Under the pieces are notes generated by a model. That model had not been told where the DNA came from and searched no databases. It worked only from the letters and a program-made list of their open reading frames with translations. Shown one piece after another: positions 25,939 to 35,594 of a stretch of DNA of 64,000 nucleotides. How positions within the stretch are numbered: the stretch's first letter is position 1; each line of letters starts with the position of its first letter. Both the position numbers and the translations under genes were made by a program. The stretch is from NCBI RefSeq assembly GCF_020073745.1, contig NZ_JAIRAU010000011.1, positions 1 to 64,000 of the forward strand, in the 5' to 3' direction. Origin of the DNA: Nannocystis pusilla (GTDB taxonomy: Bacteria > Myxococcota_A > Polyangia > Nannocystales > Nannocystaceae).

Positions 25939-27108
25939 ATGAACGACATCATCCACATCGCGCTGCGGCCCCTCGTCTTCCTCGTCTTCGCGCTCCGGCG
26001 CGCGCTGCTCGAGCGCACGGACACGAAACGATCGCCGCCGCGGCTCCTCGCATTGTCGGCCGCGCTCGCCCTGTGCGTCTCGGCGTGTCAGCACCCGCAC
26101 GAGAAGCACGAGGAGGCCGGCGTCTTCGCAGTCACGACCCCGCTGCGCCAGGACGTCGAGCTCACCCGCGAATACGTCGCCACGGTCCACGCGATCCAGC
26201 ACATCGAGGTGCGCGCCCAGGAGCGCGGCTATCTGACGGGCATCTTCGTCGACGAGGGCCAGCTCGTCGAAGAGGACACGAAGATGTTCCAGATCATGCC
26301 GCTCATCTACCGGGCGGACCTCCACCGCGCGGAGGCGGAGGCCGACATGGCCTCGATCGAATACAAGAACACCAAGATGCTGGCCGACAAGGACATCGTG
26401 TCGCAGGCCGAGCTCGCGCTGGCCGGCGCCAAGCTCAATCGAGCCAGGGCCGAGCTCGAGCTCGCGCAGACCCACATGCGCCTGACCGAGATCCGCGCCC
26501 CGTTCACCGGCCTGATGGATCGGTTCATGGTGCGGCTGGGCAGCCTCGTGGAGGAGGGCGACCTGCTGACGACGCTGTCCGACAACCGCATGCTGTGGAT
26601 CTACTTCAACGTGCCCGAGGCCGAGTACCTCGACTACAAGGCCGACCCCGAGCAGAAGATGGCCGTCAAGTTCAGGATGGCGAACGACAAGATGTTCGAC
26701 CAGGAGGGCAAGGTCGAGACCATCGAGGCCGACTTCGACAACACGACCGGCAACATCGCCTTCCGCGCCACCTTCCCCAACCCCACCGGCCTCCTGCGGC
26801 ACGGCGAGACGGGGAACGTCGTCGTCACGACGAAGTACCCCGACGCCCAGCTGATCCCGCAGAAGGCGACCTTCGAGATCCTCGATCGCCGCTACGTCTT
26901 CGTGGTCGACGACGAGGGCATCGTCAAGCAGCGCCCGATCTCGGTCGCCGCCGAGCTCCCGCACGCCTTCATCCTCGAAGGCGGCCTCGAGGACACCGAC
27001 CACGTCCTGTTGGAGGGCCTGCGCAAGGTCCAGGACGGCAAGCACGTCGACGTGAAGTTCGAGGAGCCCGCCGAGGTGTTCGCGCAGCTGAATTACCACG
27101 CGGAATAG
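25939..27108 (+). CDS. RND efflux periplasmic adaptor subunit
   Basis: 389 residues, membrane-fusion protein of a tripartite pump. A lipobox (ALCVSAC) sits about 50 residues in, after an unusually long N-terminus; a start nearer the signal is possible. Lipoyl-like halves flank a helical hairpin (RAEAEADMASIEYKNTKML, AGAKLNRARAELELAQTHM), with IRAPFTGLMDRFMVRLGSLV as the classical second lipoyl motif and a beta-barrel after it. First gene of the efflux operon, 12 bp before the pump gene. Confidence 0.93.
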   Translation: MNDIIHIALRPLVFLVFALRRALLERTDTKRSPPRLLALSAALALCVSACQHPHEKHEEAGVFAVTTPLRQDVELTREYVATVHAIQHIEVRAQERGYLTGIFVDEGQLVEEDTKMFQIMPLIYRADLHRAEAEADMASIEYKNTKMLADKDIVSQAELALAGAKLNRARAELELAQTHMRLTEIRAPFTGLMDRFMVRLGSLVEEGDLLTTLSDNRMLWIYFNVPEAEYLDYKADPEQKMAVKFRMANDKMFDQEGKVETIEADFDNTTGNIAFRATFPNPTGLLRHGETGNVVVTTKYPDAQLIPQKATFEILDRRYVFVVDDEGIVKQRPISVAAELPHAFILEGGLEDTDHVLLEGLRKVQDGKHVDVKFEEPAEVFAQLNYHAE

Positions 27109-27120
27109 GAGGACCCCGCC

Positions 27121-30100
27121 ATGTTCGCCCAGATTCTCCGCCGCCCGGTCCTGGCGATCGTCATCTCGATCCTGATCGTCCTCCTCGGCCTGCTGTCGAT
27201 GGTGACGCGCCCGATCTCTCAGTTCCCCGAGATCGCGCCGCCGCAGGTCCAGATCACCGTCTCCTATCCGGGCGCCAGCGCCGACGTCCTGATCCAGTCG
27301 ACGCTCATCCCGCTCGAACGCGCCATCAACGGCGTGCAGGGCATGCGCTACATGATCACCGACGCGACCAGCGCCGGCGAGGCGACGATCCAGGTCATCT
27401 TCGACCTCGACACCGATCCCAACCAGGCGATCATCAACGTCAAGACCAGGATCGACCAGGTCATGCCCCAGATGCCGAAGCTGGTGCAGCTCGAGGGCGT
27501 CATCCTGATGCGGGTCATGCCGAGCATGTTGATGTACGTCAACCTGTACAGCACGGCCGAGGGCGCGGACGAGAAGTTCCTGTTCAACTTCGCAAGCGTC
27601 AACGTCCTGCCGGAGATCATGCGCGTCAAGGGGATCGGGCAGGCGCGCATCCTCGGCAGCCGGCAGTACGCCATGCGGGTCTGGCTCAACCCGGACCGGA
27701 TGCGGGCCTACAACGTCTCGCCCGAGGAGGTGCAGGAGGCGATGCTCGACCAGAGCATCATCGGTCGCCCCGGCCGCGTCGGACAGGCCACCGGCAAGAC
27801 GGCGCAGTCGCTCGAGTACGTGCTCGTGTGGGAGGGCCGCTACAACAAGCCCGAGCAGTACGAGGACATCATCATCCGGGCCACGCCGGACGGCCAGGTC
27901 CTGCGCCTCAAGGACATCGCCAAGGTCGAGCTCGGGAGCGAGTTCTTCAACATCTACTCCAACCTCGACGGTCACCCCTCGGCCGCCATCGTGCTGAAGC
28001 AGACGCTCGGGAGCAACGCCCAGGAGGTCATCGAGAACGTCAAACAAACGCTGGAGGAGATCAAGCAGACCACCTTCCCCCCGGGGATGGACTACGCGAT
28101 CAGCTACGACGTCTCGCGCTTCGTCGACGCCTCCATCGAGCAGGTCACGCACACGCTCGTCGAGGCGTTCGTGCTGGTGGCGCTGGTCGTGTTCGTGTTC
28201 CTCGGCGACTGGCGCTCGACGCTGATCCCGACGCTCGCCGTGCCGGTGTCGCTGGTCGGGGCGTTCATCTTCATGGCGGTGCTGGGCATCAGCATCAACC
28301 TCATCACCCTGTTCGCGCTGGTCCTGGCGATCGGCATCGTGGTGGACGACGCCATCGTCGTCGTCGAGGCCGTGCACGCCAAGATGGAGGCGACGCACCT
28401 GTCGACCTACGAGGCGATGAAGCAGGTGCTGCACGAGATCAGCGGCGCCATCATCGCCATCACCCTGGTGATGACCTCGGTGTTCGTGCCGGTGGCCTTC
28501 ATGCCCGGACCGGTCGGCGTGTTCTACCGCCAGTTCTCGGTGACGATGGCCTCGTCGATCGTGCTGTCCGGCTTCATCGCGCTGACGCTCACGCCGGTGC
28601 TGTCGGTCCTGATCCTCAAGCCGGTGCACGACCACGGCGAGAAGACCCGCAACCCGATCACCCTGTTCATCCGCGGCTTCAACCGCGTCTTCAACTGGGT
28701 CACGTCGGTCTACGTCCGGGTGATCCGGGCGCTCCTCGGGAGGTTCTACCTGACGATCCTGGCGCTCGGCCTGTTCGTGTTCGGCATCTTCCAGGTCAAC
28801 AAGGTGCTCCCGGCCGGCTTCGTACCCAACGAGGACCAGGGCATCATCTACGCGATCATCCAGACCCCGCCGGGCACCACGCTCGAGCGGACGAACGCGG
28901 TCTCGCGGGAGCTGCAGGAGATCGCCGAGGAGATGGACGAGGTCGCGTCGGTGTCCGCCCTCGCCGGCTACGAGATCCTCACCGAGGGGCGCGCCTCCAA
29001 CGCCGGCACCTGCCTCATCAATCTGAAGGACTGGTCCGAGCGCGACAAGTCGGTCAACGAGGTCATCGAGGAGCTCGAGGAGAAGGCGAAGGACATCGGC
29101 GCGGTCGTCGAGTTCTTCGAGCCGCCGGCGGTCCCCGGCTACGGCGCGGCCGGCGGCGTCTCCTTCCGCATGCTCGAGAAGACCGGCAGCACCGACTACT
29201 ACGAGTTCGATCGCATCAACCAGGAGTTCATGGCCGCGCTGGGCGAGCGGCCCGAGCTGACCGGCCTCTTCACGTTCTACGCCGCCAACTACCCCCAGTA
29301 CGAGCTCGTCATCGACGCCAAGAAGGCGATGCAGAAGGGCGTCTCCATCCGCAAGGCCATGGAGAACCTCGATGTCATGATCGGCAGCAACTACGAGCAG
29401 GGCTTCACCCGCTTCAACTTCTTCTACCGCGTCTACGTGCAGTCGTTGCCCGAGTACCGGGCGCTGCCGCCGGACGTCCTGAAGATGTACGTCAAGAACG
29501 ACGCCGGCGAGATGGTCCCCTATTCGTCGTTCATGACGCTCAAGAAGCGCCAGGGCCCGAACGAGATCACCCGCTACAACATGTACAACTCGTCGGCCAT
29601 CCGCGGCAACAACGCCCCCGGCTACACCACCGGCGACGCCGTCAACGCCATCAAGGAGGTCGCGGCGGAGGTCCTGCCGCGCGGCTACGACATCGCCTGG
29701 GAGGGCCTGTCGTACGACGAGGCGCGGCGCGGCAACGAGGCGATCTACATCTTCGCCATCGTGCTGGTGTTCGTCTATCTCGTGCTGGCGGCCCAGTACG
29801 AGAGCTTCGTCCTGCCGCTGGCCGTGATCACGTCACTCCCCGCGGGCGCGTTCGGCTCGTTCCTGTTCCTCCAGCTCATGGGCCTGGCGAACGACATCTA
29901 CGCCCAGGTCGGCCTGGTCATGCTGGTGGGCCTGCTCGGGAAGAACGCGGTGCTGATCGTCGAGTTCGCCGTCCAGACCCGGCGCGAGGGCGCCACCGTG
30001 TTCGAAGCGGCCGTCGCGGGCGCCAAGGCGCGCTTCCGGGCGATCTTGATGACCTCGTTCGCGTTCGTCGCCGGCCTGTACCCGCTGGTCGTCGCCAGGG

Positions 30101-30453
30101 GCGCCGGGGCCGTCGGCAACAACACCATCGGCTCGTCCGCGCTCGGCGGCATGGTCATGGGCACGGTGTTCGGCGTGGTCCTGATCCCGGGGCTGTACTT
30201 CATCTTCGGTCACATCGAGCGGCTCGAGAAGTTCCTGCGGATCGGCGCACCGACCGAGCCGACCGAGCCGCTGCCGCTCTCCGAGTTGTCGCTGGCGTCG
30301 GTCCTGGTGGAGACGCTGGCGGACGCCGAGTCGATGTCGACGACGCAGGCGCCCATCCCCGACGAACCGCAGGACGTGACCCCTCACCCGACCCGAGAGG
30401 CGGCGCCGGTGGACCCGGACCGGGCGCTCGCGCAGGAGGAGTCCCGTGATTAG
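27121..30453 (+). CDS. RND (HAE1-type) efflux transporter
   Basis: 1110 residues, close to AcrB/MexB length with an extended C-terminus. It begins FAQILRRPVLAIVISILIVL, then the porter signature SQFPEIAPPQVQITVSYPGA. The proton-relay motif is GIVVDDAIVVVEAV in the fourth membrane helix, and twelve membrane helices can be traced in two sets, the second ending near residue 1035. The last 70 residues are a polar tail absent from AcrB. It overlaps the outer-membrane channel gene by 8 bp. Substrates are probably hydrophobic drugs or metabolites. Confidence 0.95.
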   Translation: MFAQILRRPVLAIVISILIVLLGLLSMVTRPISQFPEIAPPQVQITVSYPGASADVLIQSTLIPLERAINGVQGMRYMITDATSAGEATIQVIFDLDTDPNQAIINVKTRIDQVMPQMPKLVQLEGVILMRVMPSMLMYVNLYSTAEGADEKFLFNFASVNVLPEIMRVKGIGQARILGSRQYAMRVWLNPDRMRAYNVSPEEVQEAMLDQSIIGRPGRVGQATGKTAQSLEYVLVWEGRYNKPEQYEDIIIRATPDGQVLRLKDIAKVELGSEFFNIYSNLDGHPSAAIVLKQTLGSNAQEVIENVKQTLEEIKQTTFPPGMDYAISYDVSRFVDASIEQVTHTLVEAFVLVALVVFVFLGDWRSTLIPTLAVPVSLVGAFIFMAVLGISINLITLFALVLAIGIVVDDAIVVVEAVHAKMEATHLSTYEAMKQVLHEISGAIIAITLVMTSVFVPVAFMPGPVGVFYRQFSVTMASSIVLSGFIALTLTPVLSVLILKPVHDHGEKTRNPITLFIRGFNRVFNWVTSVYVRVIRALLGRFYLTILALGLFVFGIFQVNKVLPAGFVPNEDQGIIYAIIQTPPGTTLERTNAVSRELQEIAEEMDEVASVSALAGYEILTEGRASNAGTCLINLKDWSERDKSVNEVIEELEEKAKDIGAVVEFFEPPAVPGYGAAGGVSFRMLEKTGSTDYYEFDRINQEFMAALGERPELTGLFTFYAANYPQYELVIDAKKAMQKGVSIRKAMENLDVMIGSNYEQGFTRFNFFYRVYVQSLPEYRALPPDVLKMYVKNDAGEMVPYSSFMTLKKRQGPNEITRYNMYNSSAIRGNNAPGYTTGDAVNAIKEVAAEVLPRGYDIAWEGLSYDEARRGNEAIYIFAIVLVFVYLVLAAQYESFVLPLAVITSLPAGAFGSFLFLQLMGLANDIYAQVGLVMLVGLLGKNAVLIVEFAVQTRREGATVFEAAVAGAKARFRAILMTSFAFVAGLYPLVVARGAGAVGNNTIGSSALGGMVMGTVFGVVLIPGLYFIFGHIERLEKFLRIGAPTEPTEPLPLSELSLASVLVETLADAESMSTTQAPIPDEPQDVTPHPTREAAPVDPDRALAQEESRD

Positions 30454-31885
30454 GCGCTGGAACCCGATCGTCGCCGCGACGGCCGCCTGCGCCCTGTCGC
30501 TCGTGGCCGGCTGCGCGAGCCTCCTCGGCGACAACAAGGCCAGGGAGGCCGACAGGGCGGTCCCCGAGTCGTTCGGCGCCCTCGCTTCGGACTCCGGCCC
30601 GAGCGTCGCGGTGCAGAAGCAATGGGACGAGTTCTTCGCCGACCCCGACCTCAGGAACCTGATCGCGGAGGCGCTGGAGAACAACCAGCAGCTGAACATC
30701 CAGCTGCAGGAGATCATCATCACCCAGAACAACGTCGCGGCGATGCGCGGCGAGTACCTGCCGCGGCTGGACGCGGGCGTCGGCGCGGGCCTCGAGAAGC
30801 CCGGCGAGCACACCGCCCATGGCGTCGAGCACGAGGCCCACGGCTTGCCGAAGCCGCTGGCGGACTTCCGCTTCGGCTTCGTGGCCTCGTGGGAGACCGA
30901 CATCTGGAGCAGCTTGCGCAACGCCAGGAAGGCCGCCGCGTTCCACTACGAGGCGACGATCCAGGAGCGGAACTTCCTGGTCACCGAGATCGTGGCCGAG
31001 ATCGCCAACTCGTACTACGACCTCGTCGCGCTCGACCTCCAGATCGAGATCCTCGACAAGAACATCGAGCTGCAGAAGAACGCCCTCGAGGTCGTCAAGC
31101 TCAAGAAGCTGGCCGCGCGCGGCACGGAGCTCGGCGTCCAGCGCTTCCAGGCCGAAGTGCTCAAGAACCAGGGCCTCAGATACTCCCTCGAGCAGCAGCG
31201 GATCATCGTCGAGAACCGCATCAACTTCCTGGTCGGGCGCTTCCCGCAGCCCGTCGCGCGCAACTCCCGGAACTTCATGGCCGCGAAGCCCGACGTCGTG
31301 GCCACCGGCCTGCCCTCCGATCTGCTGGAGAACCGCCCCGACGTGAAGGCGGCCGAGCTGCGGCTGGAGGCGTCGAAGCTCGACACCAGGAGCGCCAAGG
31401 CGCGGTTTTACCCGTCGCTCCGCCTCGACGCCGGCATCGGCTTCGAGTCCTTCAACCTGGCTCACCTCATCGACCCCCGCTCGCTGGCCTTCAACGTCGC
31501 CGGCGGCCTGATCGCGCCGCTGCTGAACCGGGCGGCGATCAAGGCCGACTACCGGTCCGCCAACGCCAGGCAGGTCCAGGCGGTGTTCGACTACGAACGG
31601 TCGATCCTGCAGGCGTACACCGACGTGTACAACCAGCTGACGGCGATCTCGAACATGAGGCAGCGCTATGAGCAATTGAACGAGCAAGTCGCGGCGCTCC
31701 ACGCCGCCATCGAGACGTCGAAGGCCCTCTATCAGTCGGCGCAGGCGGATTACAACGAGGTCCTGATGACGACGCGCGACTCCCTCGAGGCCGAGATGGA
31801 TCTCGTCGAGGCGAAGAAGAGCCAGATGCAGGCCGTCGTCTCGATCTACCAGGCGCTCGGCGGCGGCTGGCGACAGGGCCAGTGA
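30446..31885 (+). CDS. Outer-membrane channel (TolC/NodT family lipoprotein)
   Basis: 479 residues from a GTG that overlaps the pump's stop. The N-terminus has a lipobox (ALSLVAGC). The protein has two outer-membrane-efflux repeats: WDEFFADPDLRNLIAEALENNQQLNIQ and LPSDLLENRPDVKAAELRLEA, the latter the hallmark LL..RPDI segment of NodT/OprM channels. It completes the tripartite pump with the two genes before it, all likely on one transcript. Confidence 0.95.
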   Translation: MIRRWNPIVAATAACALSLVAGCASLLGDNKAREADRAVPESFGALASDSGPSVAVQKQWDEFFADPDLRNLIAEALENNQQLNIQLQEIIITQNNVAAMRGEYLPRLDAGVGAGLEKPGEHTAHGVEHEAHGLPKPLADFRFGFVASWETDIWSSLRNARKAAAFHYEATIQERNFLVTEIVAEIANSYYDLVALDLQIEILDKNIELQKNALEVVKLKKLAARGTELGVQRFQAEVLKNQGLRYSLEQQRIIVENRINFLVGRFPQPVARNSRNFMAAKPDVVATGLPSDLLENRPDVKAAELRLEASKLDTRSAKARFYPSLRLDAGIGFESFNLAHLIDPRSLAFNVAGGLIAPLLNRAAIKADYRSANARQVQAVFDYERSILQAYTDVYNQLTAISNMRQRYEQLNEQVAALHAAIETSKALYQSAQADYNEVLMTTRDSLEAEMDLVEAKKSQMQAVVSIYQALGGGWRQGQ

Positions 31886-32010
31886 TCGGGGCCTCGGGGC
31901 CGGCTGCGCCGCGAGCGGATACGCCCGAGGCAGGCCCGACTGCCGGTGAACTGCGCCGCCGCGGTCGCCCCTTGAAGTCGCCGATCCGGCGCATGTACGC
32001 TCGCGGGTCG

Positions 32011-33282
32011 ATGACGGAGCGCCCCGCATTCGCTTTCTTCTCGCCCGAGGTGCAGCAGGACCCGTATTCGCGGTACGCGCTGGCGCGCGCCGAGGAGCCG
32101 ATCTTCTTCTGCGAAGATCTGGGCATGTGGGTGGTCACACGGCACGCCGACGTCGCGGCCATCCTCCGCGACACCGACCGCTTCTCCTCGAAGGTCACCA
32201 CCACGAACATCAAGGAGCCGCCGCCCGAGGTGCTGGCGGTGATGCGAAAGGGGTTCCCGCGGACCGGCTCGATCGTCCAGCTCGACGCCCCGGAGCACAC
32301 CGCCGTGCGGCGCAAGCTCAACGCCGCCTTCACCGCCGAGCGAATCGCCGCGCTCGAGGGCACCGTCGTCGCGCTGGCCAGCGAGCTCGTCGACGCCTTC
32401 GCCGCCGACGGTCGGGCCGAGCTCATGGCCCGCTTCTGCGGCCCGCTGCCGGTGGCGGTGATCGCCGGGGTCCTGGGCGTCTCGCGGGCCGACGCCAGCG
32501 AGTTCGGGCAATGGGCGGACGACGCGGCGCGCCTGTTCATGGGCGGCCGGCTGCCCACCGACGAGTGGGTGCGAGCGGCCGAGAGCGTGGTCGCGATGCA
32601 GCATCACCTCGCGGGGCTGATCACCGCGCGGGCGAGCGCGCCGGCGGCCGACCTGCTGACGACCATCATTCAGGCGGCGACGGACCCCGACGGTCGACTC
32701 GACCTGGTCAAGGCGGTCACCCACGCGACCACCTTCGTGTTCGCGGGTCACAAGACCACCACCGACCTGCTCGGCAACGCCGTGCGGCTGCTCCTCCTGC
32801 ACCCTGACCGGCTCGCGGCGCTGGTGCGCGATCCGTCGCTCGCCGCCGCGGTGGTCGAGGAGACCCTCCGCCGCGACTGCCCGGTCCCGGGGACCACCCG
32901 CGTCGCCCGGGTCGAGGTGAAGCTCGGCGACGTCACGATCCCGCAGGACGCGCGGGTGTTCCTGGCCCTCGGCTCAGCCAATCACGACGAGCGCGTGATC
33001 GCGGACCCCCTGCGGTTCGACCCCGGGCGCGCCGACGTCGGCGAGCACCTCGGCTTCGGTCGGGGCGTCCACTTTTGCCTCGGCGCCGCGCTCGCGCGCC
33101 TGCAGGGGCGCGTGGGCCTCGCCGTGCTCACCTCGCGCCTGCCGGGGCTACGCCTCGCCGGCGACCCGCCGCTGAAGTTCCGGCAGGTCGTGATGTTCCG
33201 CGGCCTCGTCTCGCTCGAGGTCGCCTGGGACGCACCGGAGCGCAGCTCCGCGTCCTCGGTGATACCGACCCGCGCCACGTAG
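32011..33282 (+). CDS. Cytochrome P450
   Basis: 423 residues from the ATG at 32011; two in-frame starts lie a little upstream. Helix I carries FVFAGHKTTTDLL (the A-G-x-x-T oxygen-activation motif), helix K EETLRR, and the haem loop FGRGVHFCLGAALARLQ with the Cys ligand. It is a soluble bacterial class I type. It lies 125 bp after the efflux operon on the same strand and could be co-transcribed, suggesting modification then export of a metabolite (inference). No ferredoxin gene is adjacent. Confidence 0.95.
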   Translation: MTERPAFAFFSPEVQQDPYSRYALARAEEPIFFCEDLGMWVVTRHADVAAILRDTDRFSSKVTTTNIKEPPPEVLAVMRKGFPRTGSIVQLDAPEHTAVRRKLNAAFTAERIAALEGTVVALASELVDAFAADGRAELMARFCGPLPVAVIAGVLGVSRADASEFGQWADDAARLFMGGRLPTDEWVRAAESVVAMQHHLAGLITARASAPAADLLTTIIQAATDPDGRLDLVKAVTHATTFVFAGHKTTTDLLGNAVRLLLLHPDRLAALVRDPSLAAAVVEETLRRDCPVPGTTRVARVEVKLGDVTIPQDARVFLALGSANHDERVIADPLRFDPGRADVGEHLGFGRGVHFCLGAALARLQGRVGLAVLTSRLPGLRLAGDPPLKFRQVVMFRGLVSLEVAWDAPERSSASSVIPTRAT

Positions 33283-33291
33283 CGGCGCCGC

Positions 33292-34332
33292 TCACCGCCC
33301 CTTCACACGGCGACGCAGCGTGTCCGCGGCCTCCGGGAAGCGCTCGGCCCAGCGCTGCAGGGCGGTCGCCGTCGCCTCCTGCACCGCGGAGAACAGGCCC
33401 GTGTCGGCGAGCCTGGTCATCGTCTGGCGGTAGCGAGCGTCGGGCTGCAGCACGGCGACCGCAGCCACGAGTCCCTCGAGGTCGCGACCGGGGCGGAGCT
33501 TCAGGAAGTTGCGGACGCCCGCGCGCAGGCCGGTGACATGCGGCCCGTCCTCGCTGCGCCGGAGGTTGGCGAAGCCGAGGATCTGCGCCGGCTGTTCGTA
33601 CTGCTCCGTGCGCCAGGCCAGGGCGACCTCGACGACCGCCGGGCCGTCGTCCGTCGCGACCTCGCCCTGGTGGTGCGCGACGTCGCCGAGCGGTCCGCCG
33701 GCCTCGACCCGGACGCGTTCGACGAGACCCGTCGCGCGCTCGCCCGCGAAGCTCCACGACAGCGCCATCGTCGGCAGCAGGAACGCGAGGTCCTCGAGGC
33801 GCTGCGTCAGTTCGACCCGTGGCAGCCGCGTGCGCGGGAAGATCTGCGGATCGGGACGAAACCGGACGCGCGTGCCGGACGGCCGCGACGCCGCGGTCAC
33901 GCGCAGGGCGACGCGCTGCAGGCCGCCGGCGTACGCGACCGTGGCCTGCTCGTCGGCGTGGACGGTGTCGACCTCGAACGGATCGCTCAGCGCGCTGGCG
34001 ACCGGCAGCCCGAGGCCATCGAGCCCGCCGTGGACCCGGCCGCCGGCTGTCGGGGAATTCGTCCCGTGCTCGAGAAATTCGACCAGCGAGCCCGCCGGGA
34101 TCCCCGGTCCGTCGTCGGTGACGGTGACGAAGTCGTCGGCCTCGACCCGCACATCGACGCGGGTGCAGCGGCCGCGCTGGATCTGCCGGATCGCGTTGGC
34201 GACGACCTCGAGCAGCAGGCGCAGCGGCGCCGTGCCGTCGTCGAGCGGGCCGATGTACATGCCCGGCCGCTTGCGCACCGCCTCGCGCACCGAGAGGACC
34301 TGGATCATGTCCGCCGTGTACTCGCTCGCCAT
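33292..34332 (-). CDS. Stand-alone GyrB/ParE-like ATPase, no TOPRIM domain
   Basis: 346 residues corresponding to the ATPase and transducer half of a type IIA topoisomerase B subunit. It has VREAVRKRPGMYIGPLD, the N-box variant LLEVVANAIRQ (the usual Asp before Asn is Ala), DDGPGIPAG, the ATP-lid region HGGLDGLGLPVASALS and GTRVRFRPDPQIF, then a transducer-like QILGFANLRR block. The TOPRIM and C-terminal domains that gyrase needs (EGDSA, PLRGK) are missing, and the gene stops cleanly. It may be a GHKL ATPase with a non-gyrase role or a gyrase decoy. Convergent with the P450 gene, 9 bp apart. Confidence 0.85.
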   Translation of the reverse strand: MASEYTADMIQVLSVREAVRKRPGMYIGPLDDGTAPLRLLLEVVANAIRQIQRGRCTRVDVRVEADDFVTVTDDGPGIPAGSLVEFLEHGTNSPTAGGRVHGGLDGLGLPVASALSDPFEVDTVHADEQATVAYAGGLQRVALRVTAASRPSGTRVRFRPDPQIFPRTRLPRVELTQRLEDLAFLLPTMALSWSFAGERATGLVERVRVEAGGPLGDVAHHQGEVATDDGPAVVEVALAWRTEQYEQPAQILGFANLRRSEDGPHVTGLRAGVRNFLKLRPGRDLEGLVAAVAVLQPDARYRQTMTRLADTGLFSAVQEATATALQRWAERFPEAADTLRRRVKGR

Positions 34333-34460
34333 GCGTCGACGTTAGCGCAGGACGTCGCCGGCCCGTCACGACATTCCGCGCCGCCGCAGCGTCCAGTTTC
34401 ACCTGATGCCCCAGGCAGGAGTAACCGGCAACATTGCGGCCGTGACGAACGAGGCGCCGG

Positions 34461-35360
34461 CTACGGCTCGGGCTCGATCGTGATCGAGATCGTCGCGTCC
34501 TCCGCGACGGTGTGCTCGGTGCGATCGATCGCGGCGCGGACGCTCCACGTCACCCCGATCTCGCCGCCCTCGCCCTCGTCGGCGCGGTGGAAGTTGAACA
34601 GGACGCCCTCACTGCACTCCTTGTTGTTGCCGAGCTCGTAATCGACCTTGTCGTCGAAGGGCACGGCCGCGGTACCGGTGGTGCTGCCGTGCACCGTCTC
34701 GACGGTGATGCCGAGGCTGAACGGCACGTTGTCGGTCGGCACGACCAGCGTCCTCGCCTCGACCTGGGCCGTGACCCAGAGGTCGCCGTCAGTCCCGTCC
34801 AGGCAGGCGCGGACGCGATACGCGACCTCCTCGCCGGCGCCGAGCTCGATGTCCGGCCCGTCCTCCTCCGCCTCGAGGAAATCGGGCGCGGGGCTCTTGT
34901 TGTGGACGACCACCCCCGCGGCGACGAAGTTGTGCGGCTCGACGTCGAGCGTGAGGTCGACGACCTCGTGGAGCCCGGCATACACCTCGATGGCCGTCAC
35001 CGCGACCGTCCGGACGCCCTCGTCGGTCGCCAGGAGCAGCCCGCGCGCCGGCGTCCACCCGCCCGCGGGGCGATAGTCGCCGGTCTCCGGCGCGTACACC
35101 GGGTGGTCGGGCGTGCAGATCAACGCGCCGTCGCGCCAGTGCAGGGCCATGCACTCGCGCGTCGCCCGGCGCACCTGCAGCACGGTCGCCTCGATCCGCC
35201 GGCCGGTCGCCACGTCGATCGACCACACCCGATCGCCGACCCCCAGCGCTCCCACCGGCACCTCGCCCCGCGGCGTGTGCACCCGCATGCTGGCTGCGAC
35301 GCAACAGGCCGGCGCACCGAGGAGCGCGGACAGACACGCCCGACGAATTGTTTCTCCCAT
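34461..35360 (-). CDS. Secreted Hint-domain protein
   Basis: 299 residues. A short signal-like N-terminus runs into a Hint (Hedgehog/intein-type) self-processing domain: nucleophile Cys in ACCVAASMRVHTPRGEV, VGALGVGDRVWSID, the TxxH-type block LICTPDHPVY, EVVDLTLDVEPHNFVAAG and the terminal VVVHNKS. Hint domains cleave or splice at the N and C junctions. After Hint comes a roughly 130-residue acidic domain (DGPDIELGAGEEVAYRVRAC) with no known family. Such arrangements are common in secreted or polymorphic-toxin-like proteins, but I see no toxin motif. Confidence 0.82.
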   Translation of the reverse strand: MGETIRRACLSALLGAPACCVAASMRVHTPRGEVPVGALGVGDRVWSIDVATGRRIEATVLQVRRATRECMALHWRDGALICTPDHPVYAPETGDYRPAGGWTPARGLLLATDEGVRTVAVTAIEVYAGLHEVVDLTLDVEPHNFVAAGVVVHNKSPAPDFLEAEEDGPDIELGAGEEVAYRVRACLDGTDGDLWVTAQVEARTLVVPTDNVPFSLGITVETVHGSTTGTAAVPFDDKVDYELGNNKECSEGVLFNFHRADEGEGGEIGVTWSVRAAIDRTEHTVAEDATISITIEPEP

Positions 35361-35504
35361 GACCTCATCAGTCGCACGCCGCCGGCCGGGCCACAACCCC
35401 CTGCCCGCCCACGTGCGCCGTCGCGCGGATCGTGAGCCGGGCCGTGGCGCACGGCTCCCTCCTCGTCGCCGTGAAGCACGCTCAGACTTCGAGGCCCGCT
35501 CGCA

Positions 35505-35532
35505 TGACTTTTCAGACATGTCCCTTTGGACA
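35505..35532. repeat. Tandem 14-bp repeat pair
   Basis: TGACTTTTCAGACA (degenerate) followed directly by TGTCCCTTTGGACA (exact). The pair lies in the 234-bp gap between two minus-strand genes, the Hint protein and the lipoprotein ending at 35595. Confidence 0.75.
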
Positions 35533-35594
35533 TCGGCCGCAGGCTCCGACCCTGCCCGGCCCCTGCTGTCACGGGCGCGCCGGCGACGGCGGGG

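Noticed and set aside
24258..30449. Long plus-strand frame spanning kinase and efflux genes
   Set aside because: Out of frame with the clear adaptor and pump genes and opposite the kinase; composition is noise.
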